Shown here one piece after another: positions 16,804-25,109 of a DNA stretch of 64,000 nt. The first letter of the stretch is position 1; each line of letters starts with the position of its first letter. Origin of the DNA: JAICSD01 sp035637115 (lineage in GTDB: Bacteria > Acidobacteriota > Vicinamibacteria > Vicinamibacterales > 2-12-FULL-66-21); contig DASPXV010000041.1 in assembly GCA_035637115.1 (NCBI GenBank), forward strand, positions 25,130 to 89,129, written 5' to 3'. The position numbers were made by a program, and so were the translations under genes. The notes below the pieces were generated by a model. That model saw only the letters and a program-made list of their open reading frames with translations, did no database searches and was not told the origin of the DNA.

Positions 16804-17955
16804 GTGAGAATCGTATTCACGATGCTCCTCATCACATGCGCCGCCGCCACGGCATCCGCGCAGACCACCTCGGCCTCGACCGAGAAGCCGAACCCCACGC
16901 TCAAGGAACGCCTCCAAGAGCCGGACCAGGCCGGCGGTCTTCATTTGACCGAGCATTTCGCCGTTGTGTTCGGCGGCGTCAAGCAGGGTTCGGGCATTGC
17001 GCTCGGACCGGCGCTCAGCGAAAAATTTTCCGATGGAAGCTTCCTGCAGCTGAAAGGCGTGTACTCGATCAAGAAGTTCAAGCTGCTGCAGGCGCGTTAC
17101 GACTCGCGGAAGTTCTGGTCCGATCGCGGGATCGTGATCAGCCGGCTGCGGTGGCTGAACGCGCCAGAGCTTTCGTTGTACCAGCTCGGCCCGTTGTCAC
17201 CGAACGCACGCGCGGATTTCGGCGAGCGCAAAACGGAAGGCAGCAGCCGGATCGTGCTGAACCCCGCCGGCGCTCTTCGCCTCGCCGCCGGCATCGGCAT
17301 CGAGCGCTACTCGACCAACGGCGGACACATCGAAACAAAGGAGGGCAGCGGCGCGCTGCCCGATGTTCCCCCCATGCCCGGGCTCGGGACGCACCCGTGG
17401 TTCGCGCGCACGTTCGCGTCGGCCGCCTACGACACGCGGTTGTCACCCGATTACAGCCGCAGCGGACATTTCGCGGAAATCGTCATCCATCATTACAACG
17501 ACACGCACAACAACCAGGATTCCTTCCGCCGGCTGGAGGGCACGCTGCAGCAGCTCGTGCCGACCCACGGCGGCCGCGGCGTCATCGACCTCTCGGCGCG
17601 CACGTGGCTCTCGTTCGCCGAAGGGGATCGGTCTGTGCCGTTCTTCCTGATGCCGACGCTCGGCGGCGGCGAGATGCTTCGCGCCTTCCCGTCCTATCGA
17701 TTCCGCGATCGCGACGCGCTGCTGCTGAAGGGGGAATACCGGTGGGCCGTGCGCAAGATGGCGGACGTCGCCGGCGTTTACGAAGCGGGTAAGGTCGGTG
17801 CGGAGATCGAAAATCTCGGCCTGCGCGACGTCGCGCATTCATTCGGAATCGGAATACGCGTTCACTCGAAGACGTCGAGCCTGTTCCGCGCGGATCTCGC
17901 GCACGGGCGTGAGGGCTTCGGCTTCCGAATCGGCTTCAGCGCCGCAGGCTCGTAG
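16804..17955 (+). CDS. Outer-membrane beta-barrel protein (BamA/D15 surface-antigen-like)
   Basis: A 383-aa protein with signal peptide (FTMLLITCAAATASAQ) and an extended series of amphipathic beta strands (LQLKGVYSIKKFKLLQARYD, FAEIVIHHYNDTHNNQDSFRRLEG, LLLKGEYRWAVRKMADVAGVYEAGKV). It ends with a strand in which hydrophobic and polar residues alternate (GFGFRIGFSAAGS). The strand pattern resembles the membrane-embedded domain of the D15/BamA surface antigen family, but there are no POTRA domains. GTG 16804 is the start that gives the signal peptide. Divergent from the glycosyltransferase operon, so the two promoters share 16758-16803. Confidence 0.78.
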   Translation: MRIVFTMLLITCAAATASAQTTSASTEKPNPTLKERLQEPDQAGGLHLTEHFAVVFGGVKQGSGIALGPALSEKFSDGSFLQLKGVYSIKKFKLLQARYDSRKFWSDRGIVISRLRWLNAPELSLYQLGPLSPNARADFGERKTEGSSRIVLNPAGALRLAAGIGIERYSTNGGHIETKEGSGALPDVPPMPGLGTHPWFARTFASAAYDTRLSPDYSRSGHFAEIVIHHYNDTHNNQDSFRRLEGTLQQLVPTHGGRGVIDLSARTWLSFAEGDRSVPFFLMPTLGGGEMLRAFPSYRFRDRDALLLKGEYRWAVRKMADVAGVYEAGKVGAEIENLGLRDVAHSFGIGIRVHSKTSSLFRADLAHGREGFGFRIGFSAAGS

Positions 17956-18478
17956 CGACCGCTCGCCGCACGGCTTCCGTCATCGCGCCGAAAATGAGGT
18001 GGCTCGCCAAGGTCGTCGCATGATCCTTGAGCGGATACTCCGTGGGCGCCATCGCGAGACCTGCCATCGGCATCCCTAATTCATCCGCGACGATCCACAC
18101 CGTCGCGCCGAACGGCACGCCGCCCCACGCGGTGATGTCAGGCGTGCGCACTGCAGCGGCCCCGTAGATCGCTCCAAGGGCGCCACCGAACGCGTAATGA
18201 ATCGCGGAAGCTGCAGCCGCTTTGTATTCGCCTGAAAGGGGACGGCCCGTGGCCGCTTCCGCGAGCACGTCGACGGCGCTGAAAGTTGCGGGTTCGGATT
18301 GCGGCCGCCGGTATCGCTGGCCGCCAGCGCCGGGTACGCCGCCGATGTCGCGGGAAACACGGGGCAGCGCGCGCTGAAAGCGTTCCATCGCGAAGCACGC
18401 GAGCAGTCCGCCCGCGATGCCGCCGATCACGTTCACCGTCAGATCTCTATTACGCCCCCCTGACCTCTGCCGTGGCAT
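17936..18478 (-). CDS. DUF1440/YagU-like membrane protein
   Basis: A 180-aa protein with a hydrophobic N-terminal helix (VNVIGGIAGGLLACFAMERF), then ASAIHYAFGGALGAIYGAAA and a C-terminal HLIFGAMTEAVRR segment, a layout that matches the DUF1440 family (E. coli YagU-like inner-membrane proteins of unclear function). The ATG at 18478 overlaps the end of asd by 29 nt, so it is likely the last cistron of the methionine-family operon. Its 3' end overlaps the convergent outer-membrane gene by 20 nt. Confidence 0.72.
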   Translation of the reverse strand: MPRQRSGGRNRDLTVNVIGGIAGGLLACFAMERFQRALPRVSRDIGGVPGAGGQRYRRPQSEPATFSAVDVLAEAATGRPLSGEYKAAAASAIHYAFGGALGAIYGAAAVRTPDITAWGGVPFGATVWIVADELGMPMAGLAMAPTEYPLKDHATTLASHLIFGAMTEAVRRAVATSLRR

Positions 18479-19580
18479 ACGCGTCACTCCCCGACGGGGA
18501 TACCGCAAGACCTATTCCCCTCGCGACGAGCAGCTCTGCGTTCAGCAGCGCGGCTCCCGCGGCGCCTCGCACCACGTTGTGCCCCATGGCGACAAGTTTG
18601 TAACCGAGGATCGGGCAGCGACGAACGCGCCCCACGTGCACGGGCATGCCGCCCCCCTCATGCACGTCGAGACGCGGTTGCGGACGGTCCTGCGCGGTGT
18701 GCAGGATGATGGGAGTGGCGGGAGCCGTCGGCAGCTTGCGCTGTTGTGGTTCCGCAGTGAATCCATCCAGCGCGGAGGTAAGTTCTTCCAGACTGGGCGC
18801 GGTCCCCAGCTCGATCGACATCACCACGGTGTGCCCGTCCTGCACCGGAACGCGCGTCGTCTGCGCACTGATGGTAAACGGCGCGTTGCGGACCTGCGCC
18901 GCTTCGAGCGTTCCGAGGATCTTCAACGTTTCCGTCTCGATCTTCTCTTCTTCACCGCCGCCGATGTACGGGATCACGTTGCCGAGCGCATCGAGCGACG
19001 CGACGCCCGGGTAGCCGGCGCCAGACAGCGCCTGCAGCGTGGTGACCATGACGCGTCCGGGACGGAACTGCCGGAGCGCGCCGAGAACCATGGCGACGAC
19101 GACCGTCGAGCAGTTCGGATTCGTGACGATTCCGCCGGTCCATCCGCGTTCGGCGCGCTGGCGTTCGAGCAGCGCGACGTGATCGGGATTCACCTCGGGA
19201 ATGAGAAGCGGGACGAGCGGATCCATGCGATGGTTGCGGGCGTTGCTCACGACGAGCCGTCCGCTCCGCGCGCACGCAATCTCCGCGTCCCCCGCGACCG
19301 ACGCGTCCAGTCCCGAGAAGAGCAGTGACGGCGCGCGATCGATCGCGTCGAGAGCGTCAATGGGCAGGTCCGCCGCCGCTGCGGGCAGCCGCCGCGCGAG
19401 CCTCCACGGCAGATCACCGTAGCGCTTACCCGCCGAACGCTCGCTCGCCGCCAGCCACGTCAGGTTGAACCACGGATGGTTTTCGAGCAGCGACACGAAA
19501 TGCTGGCCGACGACTCCCGTCGCGCCGAGCACGCCCACGTTGATCTTGCCGCCTGACGGCGAAAGCCGCTCTGCGCTCAT
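18450..19580 (-). CDS. asd: Aspartate-semialdehyde dehydrogenase
   Basis: A 376-aa enzyme that reduces aspartyl phosphate to aspartate semialdehyde with NADPH. It shows the NADP-binding GATGVVGQHFV at residues 19-29, the catalytic Cys157 in TNPNCSTVV and the ALSGAGYPGV segment. The sequence is of the archaeal/fungal-type subgroup rather than the E. coli type. The product feeds homoserine and lysine. The ATG at 19578-19580 overlaps the metB stop by one base (TAATG), so translation is coupled inside the S-box operon. Confidence 0.95.
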   Translation of the reverse strand: MSAERLSPSGGKINVGVLGATGVVGQHFVSLLENHPWFNLTWLAASERSAGKRYGDLPWRLARRLPAAAADLPIDALDAIDRAPSLLFSGLDASVAGDAEIACARSGRLVVSNARNHRMDPLVPLLIPEVNPDHVALLERQRAERGWTGGIVTNPNCSTVVVAMVLGALRQFRPGRVMVTTLQALSGAGYPGVASLDALGNVIPYIGGGEEEKIETETLKILGTLEAAQVRNAPFTISAQTTRVPVQDGHTVVMSIELGTAPSLEELTSALDGFTAEPQQRKLPTAPATPIILHTAQDRPQPRLDVHEGGGMPVHVGRVRRCPILGYKLVAMGHNVVRGAAGAALLNAELLVARGIGLAVSPSGSDAYATAEVRGA

Positions 19581-20770
19581 TACACTTCTACGGTATCAGG
19601 AGTGACGGCCAGTGCGCGCGCCTGCTTGATGGCGGTGAGGCCGTCGAGAAGATCGGCGACGAGATCGCGCGGATGCTCGCAGCCCGTCGAGAGCCGGATG
19701 AGCGTGTCGGACAGTCCGAGCTTCGCGCGCTCCTCTGCAGGAATCGACGCATGCGTCATCCGCGCCGGGTGGCAAACAAGCGCCTTCACGCCGCCGAGGC
19801 TCTCGCCGAGCGCGAAGAAGCGGCGCGAAGAGACGAACGACACCACTTCGTCCACCGTCCCGTTCAATTCGAATGAGACCATGCCGCCGAAGCCCGTCAT
19901 CTGCCGTCTGGCGATGTCGTGTCCCGGATGTTCGGGGAGCCCGGGGAAGTAGACGCGCTTGACGAGGGCATGTCCGTTGAGGGCTTTCGCGATGGCTTCG
20001 GCGTTGTCGGCGTGACGCTGCATCCGCAGCTCGAGGGTCTTGAGGCCGCGCAGCGTGAGCCAACAGTCGAACGGCGACGGCACCGCGCCCGTCGCATTCT
20101 GCAGGAACTTGATCGGTTCGAACACGGACGCGTCGCGCGCGAGGACCGCTCCCTGGATCACGTCCGAGTGTCCCGCCAGGTACTTCGTCACGCTGTGCAC
20201 GACGATGTCGGCGCCGAGCGTGAAGGGCTGCTGGAACAGCGGCGTCGCGAACGTGTTGTCCACGACGAGCAGCGCCCCGGCCGCGTGCGTCGCGCGCGAG
20301 ATCTCGGCGATGTCGTACACGAGCAGCCGCGGATTGGTCGGCGACTCGATCCACACCAGTTTCGTCTTGGGCGTCAGCGCGGCGTCGAGCGCGGCCGGCG
20401 CGCTCAAGTCGATCTGCTTGATCACGCAGCCGACCGGCTGGAACACACGGTTCAGAATGCGATAGGTGCCGCCGTACACGTCCAGCGGGATGATGATTTC
20501 GTCGCCCGGCTTGAGGTACGCCTGCAGCACGGCGTTCTCGGCGGCAAGGCCCGATCCGAACGTCGCGCAATAGGGGACGTTCTCGAGCTCCGCGAGCACC
20601 GTTTCGAGCCGCGCGCGCGTCGGGTTGTTCGTGCGCGAGTAGTCGAAACCGCGGTTGACGCCCGGCTCGTCCTGTTCGTAGGTGGACGTCTGGAAAATCG
20701 GCGCGATCAGCGACCCCGTTTCAGGCTCCGACGGCTGCCCGGCGTGAATCGTCTTGGTGGCGAACTCCAT
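19580..20770 (-). CDS. metB: Cystathionine gamma-synthase/lyase family PLP enzyme
   Basis: A 396-aa Cys/Met metabolism PLP enzyme. PLP Lys196 lies in HSVTKYLAGHSD and the phosphate-binding YSRTNNPTR lies at residues 44-52. Conserved DVYGGTYR and DNTFATP segments are present. Within this family synthase (MetB) and lyase (MetC/MccB) activities are hard to separate by sequence. Placement beside hom, aspartokinase and asd under a SAM riboswitch favours the methionine direction (O-acyl-homoserine plus cysteine to cystathionine). Its 5' end overlaps the aspartokinase gene by 50 nt in another frame. Confidence 0.88.
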   Translation of the reverse strand: MEFATKTIHAGQPSEPETGSLIAPIFQTSTYEQDEPGVNRGFDYSRTNNPTRARLETVLAELENVPYCATFGSGLAAENAVLQAYLKPGDEIIIPLDVYGGTYRILNRVFQPVGCVIKQIDLSAPAALDAALTPKTKLVWIESPTNPRLLVYDIAEISRATHAAGALLVVDNTFATPLFQQPFTLGADIVVHSVTKYLAGHSDVIQGAVLARDASVFEPIKFLQNATGAVPSPFDCWLTLRGLKTLELRMQRHADNAEAIAKALNGHALVKRVYFPGLPEHPGHDIARRQMTGFGGMVSFELNGTVDEVVSFVSSRRFFALGESLGGVKALVCHPARMTHASIPAEERAKLGLSDTLIRLSTGCEHPRDLVADLLDGLTAIKQARALAVTPDTVEV

Positions 20771-21494
20771 GATGCTGGCTCCTTAAGTGTGTAACGGGGG
20801 CCGCAGCGTCCATGCTGCGAATGACCAACGGAAGCGACGCGTTCGCGGCGGCGACGAGCGCGGCGCGCTGGACGAGATCGCAGCCGGCATCGGCCATGGC
20901 GAGCGCCTCGTCGAACGAAAGATGGTGGATCTGCCGCGCGTGCGCGTCGCGATGCGGATCCGCGGTGAAGTACCCGGGGACGTCCTTGATCAACTCGCAG
21001 GCTTCCGCGCGGATCGACGCGGCGAGCAGCACCGCGGTGAGATCCGAGCCGCCGCGGCCGAGCGACGTGATGGTGCCGCCGGCGCTGACGCCGAGGAAGC
21101 CGGGAACGATGACGATGCGTGCGGAGCCGAGCGCGGCGAGCAGGCGAAGCGGACGCACCGTCGTGCCCGTCGCGCGATCGGCAACGAGTCCCGTCTGGTG
21201 CACGTTGAACGGCACGGCGTGCGTGCCGATGCGCTGCAGGTGGAGCGCGAGCAAGGCGACCGACCGGAGTTCGCCGGTCGACCAGAGCAGATCCAAAACG
21301 TCTTGGGACGGCTCGTCGATGACTGCCTGCGCTTCGGCGAGCAACGCGTCCGTGCCCCCGTACTGCGCCGAGACGATCACGACCAGACGTTGGTCCGGAT
21401 GCGCCGCGAGGCGATCGTGGAGGAAACGCGCGGCCGCCGCATACGACGCCTCGTCGCGAAGAACCGAGCCACCGAGTTTGAGAACCTTGATCAC
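20721..21494 (-). CDS. Short aspartokinase (amino acid kinase domain only)
   Basis: A protein of about 257 aa with KVLKLGGSVL at the N-terminus (phosphate-binding), IVIVPGFLGVSAGGTITSLGRGGSDLTAVLLAASI (aspartate/ATP-binding core) and ELIKDVPGYFTADPH, all typical of aspartokinase. Ordinary LysC or ThrA kinases run past 400 aa with one or two ACT domains that give lysine or threonine feedback. Here the chain stops after the catalytic domain (LPLVIRSM...). The GTG start at 21494 overlaps the hom stop (GTGA), and the end runs 50 nt into metB. Likely role: aspartate phosphorylation for the methionine branch. The lack of ACT is seen; feedback insensitivity is inferred. Confidence 0.85.
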   Translation of the reverse strand: MIKVLKLGGSVLRDEASYAAAARFLHDRLAAHPDQRLVVIVSAQYGGTDALLAEAQAVIDEPSQDVLDLLWSTGELRSVALLALHLQRIGTHAVPFNVHQTGLVADRATGTTVRPLRLLAALGSARIVIVPGFLGVSAGGTITSLGRGGSDLTAVLLAASIRAEACELIKDVPGYFTADPHRDAHARQIHHLSFDEALAMADAGCDLVQRAALVAAANASLPLVIRSMDAAAPVTHLRSQHHGVRHQDDSRRAAVGA

Positions 21495-22801
21495 GACTGG
21501 GCCTCCTCCGCGAGCGCGGGGAACGCCGCAGCCGCTGCGCCGGTGGCCGCCTGTACGGCGTCGAGCGCCGTGTGGATGCGCGCCTGGCCGGCGTGGCACG
21601 TGAGCGCGTAGACGCGGTCGCCGCGACGCTCGAGCCGCGTGCACCAGATGCCATAGGAGCCGAGCAGGTCCGCGATGTCCGATGGACGCGCAGTGCCCGT
21701 CAGCCGCAGGAACCACGCGGAGTCAGGACGCGTGACGGCAGTTGCGGCACTCACGGCATCGGACGGCGGCGTCCGCACGCGCCGCTCGGTGACGATCTCC
21801 GAAACATCGTCCAGCAGCGTGGCCGCGGTGACGTCGGGTCCGGCCCCCGGACCGATGTAGCACTGCGCACCGCGCTCGGCGTCGATGACGACACCGTTGG
21901 TCACGCCGGCGACGCGCGCGAGCGCGTGGGTGCCGGTGAGAAATGCCGGCCCGACGTGCGCCCGGATCGCCGTGCCGTCCCAGGCTGCGCGCGAAACGGG
22001 GCGAATCGCGCCGTCGAATGCCGCTGCGGCCGCGATGTCGTCAGCCTCGACGCTGGCGAGGCCGTCCAGCGGAATCGCAGCGGGATCGACGAGCAGGCGG
22101 CCGAACAGGCGGATGAGAATCGTGAGCTTTTCGGCGGCGTCCGCGCCGCTGACGTCCATCGAGGGATCGGGTTCGGCGTAGCCAAGGCGCTGCGCGTCGG
22201 CAAGCGCCGCCTCGAAGCTGCCACCGCGCGTCATCGTGGTCAGGATGTAGTTGGACGTGCCGTTCAGGATTGCCGTCACACCCGACGCGCGCGCGACCAG
22301 CGAGCGGCGCTCGAACGTGCCGAGGAAGGGCACGCCCGCGATACACGCCGCCTCATAGCGGAGCGCCGTGCCGCGTCTGCGCGCCAGCCGCGCGAGCTCG
22401 TCGCCGTGCGCGGCGATCAGCGACTTGTTCGCCGTCACGACGGGAATGCCGCGATCGAGCGCGCGCCGCACGAGCGTATACGCCGGCTCGACGCCGCCCA
22501 GCGCTTCGACGATGACGTCGACCGGTTCCGCAAAGAACGTCTCGTGATCGTCGGTAATCTGCGCGGACAGCTGCGCGGAACGCTCGCGCGTCACCGAGCG
22601 GACGAGAGCGGTCGCGACGACGGGAGTGAATCCCCGGCTGGCGAGCGACGAAGAGGCCTCGCGCGCCAGGCGCGCGAAGGCGGAGCCCACGTTGCCGAGG
22701 CCCAGAAGGCCGATGCGGCAGGTGGCGGGATGACATCCGGGGATGTCTTCGCTGCCGAGCACAGAAGTGCCGGCCGCCAGATCGAGCACGGTCGTAGTCA
22801 C
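21491..22801 (-). CDS. hom: Homoserine dehydrogenase
   Basis: A protein of about 436 aa. The NAD(P)-binding motif RIGLLGLGNVGSAFARLARE lies near the N-terminus. The family signature follows: TANKSLIAAHGDELARLA, YEAACIAGVPFLGTF, then AILNGTSNYILTTM and GYAEPDPSMDVSGADAAEKLTIL with the catalytic Asp/Lys region. A short C-terminal ACT-like region (DSAWFLRLTGTARPSDIADLLGSYGIW) is present. GTG 22801 is preferred over TTG 22843 because GGAG lies 9 nt before it. It reduces aspartate semialdehyde to homoserine. First gene of the S-box operon. Confidence 0.93.
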   Translation of the reverse strand: MTTTVLDLAAGTSVLGSEDIPGCHPATCRIGLLGLGNVGSAFARLAREASSSLASRGFTPVVATALVRSVTRERSAQLSAQITDDHETFFAEPVDVIVEALGGVEPAYTLVRRALDRGIPVVTANKSLIAAHGDELARLARRRGTALRYEAACIAGVPFLGTFERRSLVARASGVTAILNGTSNYILTTMTRGGSFEAALADAQRLGYAEPDPSMDVSGADAAEKLTILIRLFGRLLVDPAAIPLDGLASVEADDIAAAAAFDGAIRPVSRAAWDGTAIRAHVGPAFLTGTHALARVAGVTNGVVIDAERGAQCYIGPGAGPDVTAATLLDDVSEIVTERRVRTPPSDAVSAATAVTRPDSAWFLRLTGTARPSDIADLLGSYGIWCTRLERRGDRVYALTCHAGQARIHTALDAVQAATGAAAAAFPALAEEAQS

Positions 22802-22904
22802 GACGAAACGCTCCAACGGGACCACGTGATACACAGGTATCAACGTGCGACCCTTCTGTTATGCGATGAGAGCTTCGGGCCTATCCCGGGGGGATGGGCC
22901 GAGG

Positions 22905-23003
22905 TTTCATCTTTCCCGTTTATCGGGCAGGAATTAGCACCTTGGCACTAGGGCCGGGTTGCTGTGGCTTCGTCGGGCCTGTTCCCTCTGCCACTCTGGA
23001 TAA
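22905..23003 (-). promoter_or_regulatory. SAM-I (S-box) riboswitch upstream of hom
   Basis: Read on the minus strand, the leader contains the S-box consensus in order: TTTATCCAGAGTGGC (P1 5' side, kink-turn arm), GAGGGAACAGGCCC, GAAGCCACAGCAACC, then AGTGCCAAGGTGCTAATTCC, and GGGAAAGATGAAACC closing P1. P1 pairs TTTATC (23003-22998) with GATGAA. Downstream, CGGCCCATCCC and GGGATAGGCCCG can form a hairpin before the hom start but without a clear U-tract, so control may be at translation rather than termination. It senses S-adenosylmethionine and should switch off hom, aspartokinase, metB and asd when SAM is plentiful. Confidence 0.93.
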
Positions 23004-23111
23004 ATGTCCGCGGTACGCGCGAACTTGCACAGCGTAGGTCAAATCCCAACCCGCTGTCAAGCAGCCCAGCCCAGCGCGCCCAACTGGAGATTGACTGGGT
23101 ATGATCGCGCG

Positions 23112-23732
23112 GTGCCTCTCAACGTCTGGGCGTTTACGGCTGTCACCGTTCCCCTCGTCGCCACGCCAGGCGCGTCAACCGCGGTCGTGCTGCGGAACAG
23201 CCTCGCCGGAGGCACTCGGGCGGGGGCCGCAACCGCCGTCGGCACGAATACGGGATCGATTTGTTACGGGCTGCTGACGGCGTTTGGCATGTCGGCGGCG
23301 CTGCAGCGGTGGCCGCTCGTGTGGGTGGCGCTGCGCATCGGCGGGACCGTCTACCTCGTCTGGCTGGGTCTCCGGTCGTTGCAGCGCGCGTCGACGTACA
23401 CGCGGGTCTATCCGTCCCCGCAGCCAGCGATGCTGCCGCCGCCGCTCGGACGAAGCATGCGCGAAGGATTCGTGACCAACGTCCTGAACCCGTCGCTGGC
23501 GACGTTCTATCTCTTGATCATTCCGCAGTTCATCCCGCGCGGCGCGCCGTTCGCGCGCAGCGCGCTGACGCTGACGGCCATCCACGTGTCGCTGGCGATC
23601 GCGTGGCATCTCACCTGGGCGGCCGCCGGCGGCGCGCTGTCGGAAACGCTGGCGCGGACGCGTCCACGCCGCGCGCTCGAGGCGATCAGCGGGATTGCGC
23701 TGCTGACGCTGGCGCTGAAGCTGGCGATCTGA
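23112..23732 (+). CDS. LysE/RhtB-family amino-acid exporter
   Basis: A protein of about 206 aa with six hydrophobic helices. The family hallmark is the N-terminal TVPLVATPGASTAVVLRNSLAGGTRAGAATAVGTNTGSICYGL. Helix 5 carries NVLNPSLATFYLLIIPQF. The GTG start at 23112 gives the normal LysE N-terminus. The gene is divergent from the methionine-branch operon and could export lysine, homoserine or threonine, which would fit the neighbourhood, but the substrate is not visible in the sequence. Its 3' end overlaps the convergent membrane gene by 47 nt. Confidence 0.88.
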   Translation: MPLNVWAFTAVTVPLVATPGASTAVVLRNSLAGGTRAGAATAVGTNTGSICYGLLTAFGMSAALQRWPLVWVALRIGGTVYLVWLGLRSLQRASTYTRVYPSPQPAMLPPPLGRSMREGFVTNVLNPSLATFYLLIIPQFIPRGAPFARSALTLTAIHVSLAIAWHLTWAAAGGALSETLARTRPRRALEAISGIALLTLALKLAI

Positions 23733-24072
23733 ACGTCGCGTAGCCGACGATGATGCCGAGGATGCCGCCAGGCAGCATAATCTGCCAGTAGTACGCGTTC
23801 TGTCCTGACAGCTTCTGCGCGAGCGACACGCCGAAGGCCAGCGCGAGTCCAATCCCGAGGCCGAACACGATCGCGGACGCCAGCGATCGCGCCCGCTTCG
23901 CGTACCACCCGATCAGCGCACCGGTCAGAATGCCTTTCACCGTCGAGCCGATCACGATGCCGACGATCCCCGCCTTCACCGCGGGGTCGTTCGGCGCGGA
24001 AACCAGCGCCGACAAGCCGTCGAGGATTCCGAGAACGCCCCCAAGCACCAGGCCGAGCACGATTTTGCTCAC
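23686..24072 (-). CDS. Small membrane protein, hypothetical
   Basis: A 128-aa protein with about four Gly-rich hydrophobic helices (LGLVLGGVLGILDGLSALV, AGIVGIVIGSTVKGILTGALIGWYA, VFGLGIGLALAFGVSLA and IMLPGGILGIIVGYATF). No catalytic motif is visible. The GTG at 24072 has an excellent GGAGGA site 4 nt upstream. The last about 12 residues overlap the LysE gene on the opposite strand. Function unknown. Confidence 0.72.
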   Translation of the reverse strand: MSKIVLGLVLGGVLGILDGLSALVSAPNDPAVKAGIVGIVIGSTVKGILTGALIGWYAKRARSLASAIVFGLGIGLALAFGVSLAQKLSGQNAYYWQIMLPGGILGIIVGYATFRSPASAPASAAQSR

Positions 24073-24116
24073 GAGTCCTCCTTCAACACGTCTATTACTC
24101 GTCTGCCGCCGCGTCT

Positions 24117-25109
24117 TTAACCGGACCAGAACAGGAGCAGCCCGCGCATGGCGAGATACGCCAGGACGAGCGCGATCGGTGTCCGATAGGTTCGTGCCAG
24201 CCGGACCGCCCGCTCGCCGACCGACTCCGGGTGCGCCGTCACGGCCGCACCATCCGTGAACCTCCGCACATCCGCGGTGAGGTCTGCGGCCGTCGCGTAG
24301 CGCTTGCCGGGGTCAGACTCCCTCGCGCGCCGGACCACGGATTCGAGCGGGCGCAGAAAACGCGTACTCGGGCTTGGCAGAAAGTCCCGCAGAATCGCGC
24401 CCAGCGCGTACACGTCCGCCCGGGCGTCCACGTTCTGCGTACTTGCCTCCGGTGCCATGTAGCCGTCGGTGCCACACGCATGGATCCCTTCGCGTCTCGG
24501 GCAGAGTCCGCTTCGCGTGTCGGGCAAGGGACCGCTGTGTGTGTCGGGCAGGGACCGCTGTGTGTGTTGGGCAGGGACACCTGCGCGCTGTCCGGAGTCA
24601 GATTCCGCGCGGGCGAGGCCCCAGTCGAGCACGAGCACCTGGCCGTGAGCGCCGGCGATGATATTCGCGGGCGTCAGATCGCCGTGAATGATGCCGTGCG
24701 CGTGCGCGAACGCGACGGTGTCGCAGATGCGATCGAAGAGGCGCAGGCGGTCGGTAAGAGAAAGCGTCGCGGCGCGCGCGTCGAGACGCTCGCCACGTGC
24801 CAGCATCATGACGGTAAATACGCGTCCGTCCGGCAGCCGGCCGACGTCATGAACCGCGACGATTCCCGGATGTTCGAGCCGCGCAAGCGTCCGCGCCTCC
24901 GCGCGGAGCCGTTCCGCGTCGGCCGCTGTCGAGAGGGTGGTGACTTTGATCGCCACGTCCCGATCGAGCTCGCGATCGCGTCCGCGAAACACGATACCCA
25001 TGCCGCCGCGCCCGATCTCCTCGCCAATCTCGTAGCGCGTCGCGCTGAAGTCCGGCCGATCCTCGAGCACCCTGAGCCTCGCGATTGCGTCGTCGCTGAC
25101 CCAGGTCAT
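24117..25109 (-). CDS. Ser/Thr protein kinase, membrane-anchored
   Basis: A 330-aa Hanks-type kinase. The Gly-rich loop GRGGMG lies at residues 33-38 and the ATP-anchoring Lys is K55 in VAIKV. The catalytic loop is HGDLTPAN (142-149) and the metal site is DWG (162-164), so it lacks the usual Arg of HRD and the Phe of DFG. The activation segment is stretched by about 30 residues of repeat-encoded SLPDTHSGPLPDTRSG before CGTDGYMAPE. A C-terminal helix (TPIALVLAYLAMRGLLLFW) anchors it in the membrane. There is no extracellular sensor. The ATG (25109) overlaps the sigma-factor stop (ATGA), a coupled pair. Confidence 0.9.
   Translation of the reverse strand: MTWVSDDAIARLRVLEDRPDFSATRYEIGEEIGRGGMGIVFRGRDRELDRDVAIKVTTLSTAADAERLRAEARTLARLEHPGIVAVHDVGRLPDGRVFTVMMLARGERLDARAATLSLTDRLRLFDRICDTVAFAHAHGIIHGDLTPANIIAGAHGQVLVLDWGLARAESDSGQRAGVPAQHTQRSLPDTHSGPLPDTRSGLCPRREGIHACGTDGYMAPEASTQNVDARADVYALGAILRDFLPSPSTRFLRPLESVVRRARESDPGKRYATAADLTADVRRFTDGAAVTAHPESVGERAVRLARTYRTPIALVLAYLAMRGLLLFWSG
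24500..24580. repeat. Short tandem repeat inside kinase gene (about 24-bp unit)
   Basis: On the plus strand three to four diverged copies of a GTGTCGGGCARGGACCGCTGT unit run from about 24500 to 24580. They lie in frame within the kinase gene and encode the alternating Ser-Leu-Pro-Asp-Thr and Ser-Gly residues of the stretched activation segment. The reading frame is kept. Confidence 0.75.

Noticed and set aside
22861..22904. Hairpin after the S-box aptamer as an intrinsic terminator
   Set aside because: CGGCCCATCCC/GGGATAGGCCCG can pair but no run of U follows, so it was not called as a terminator.
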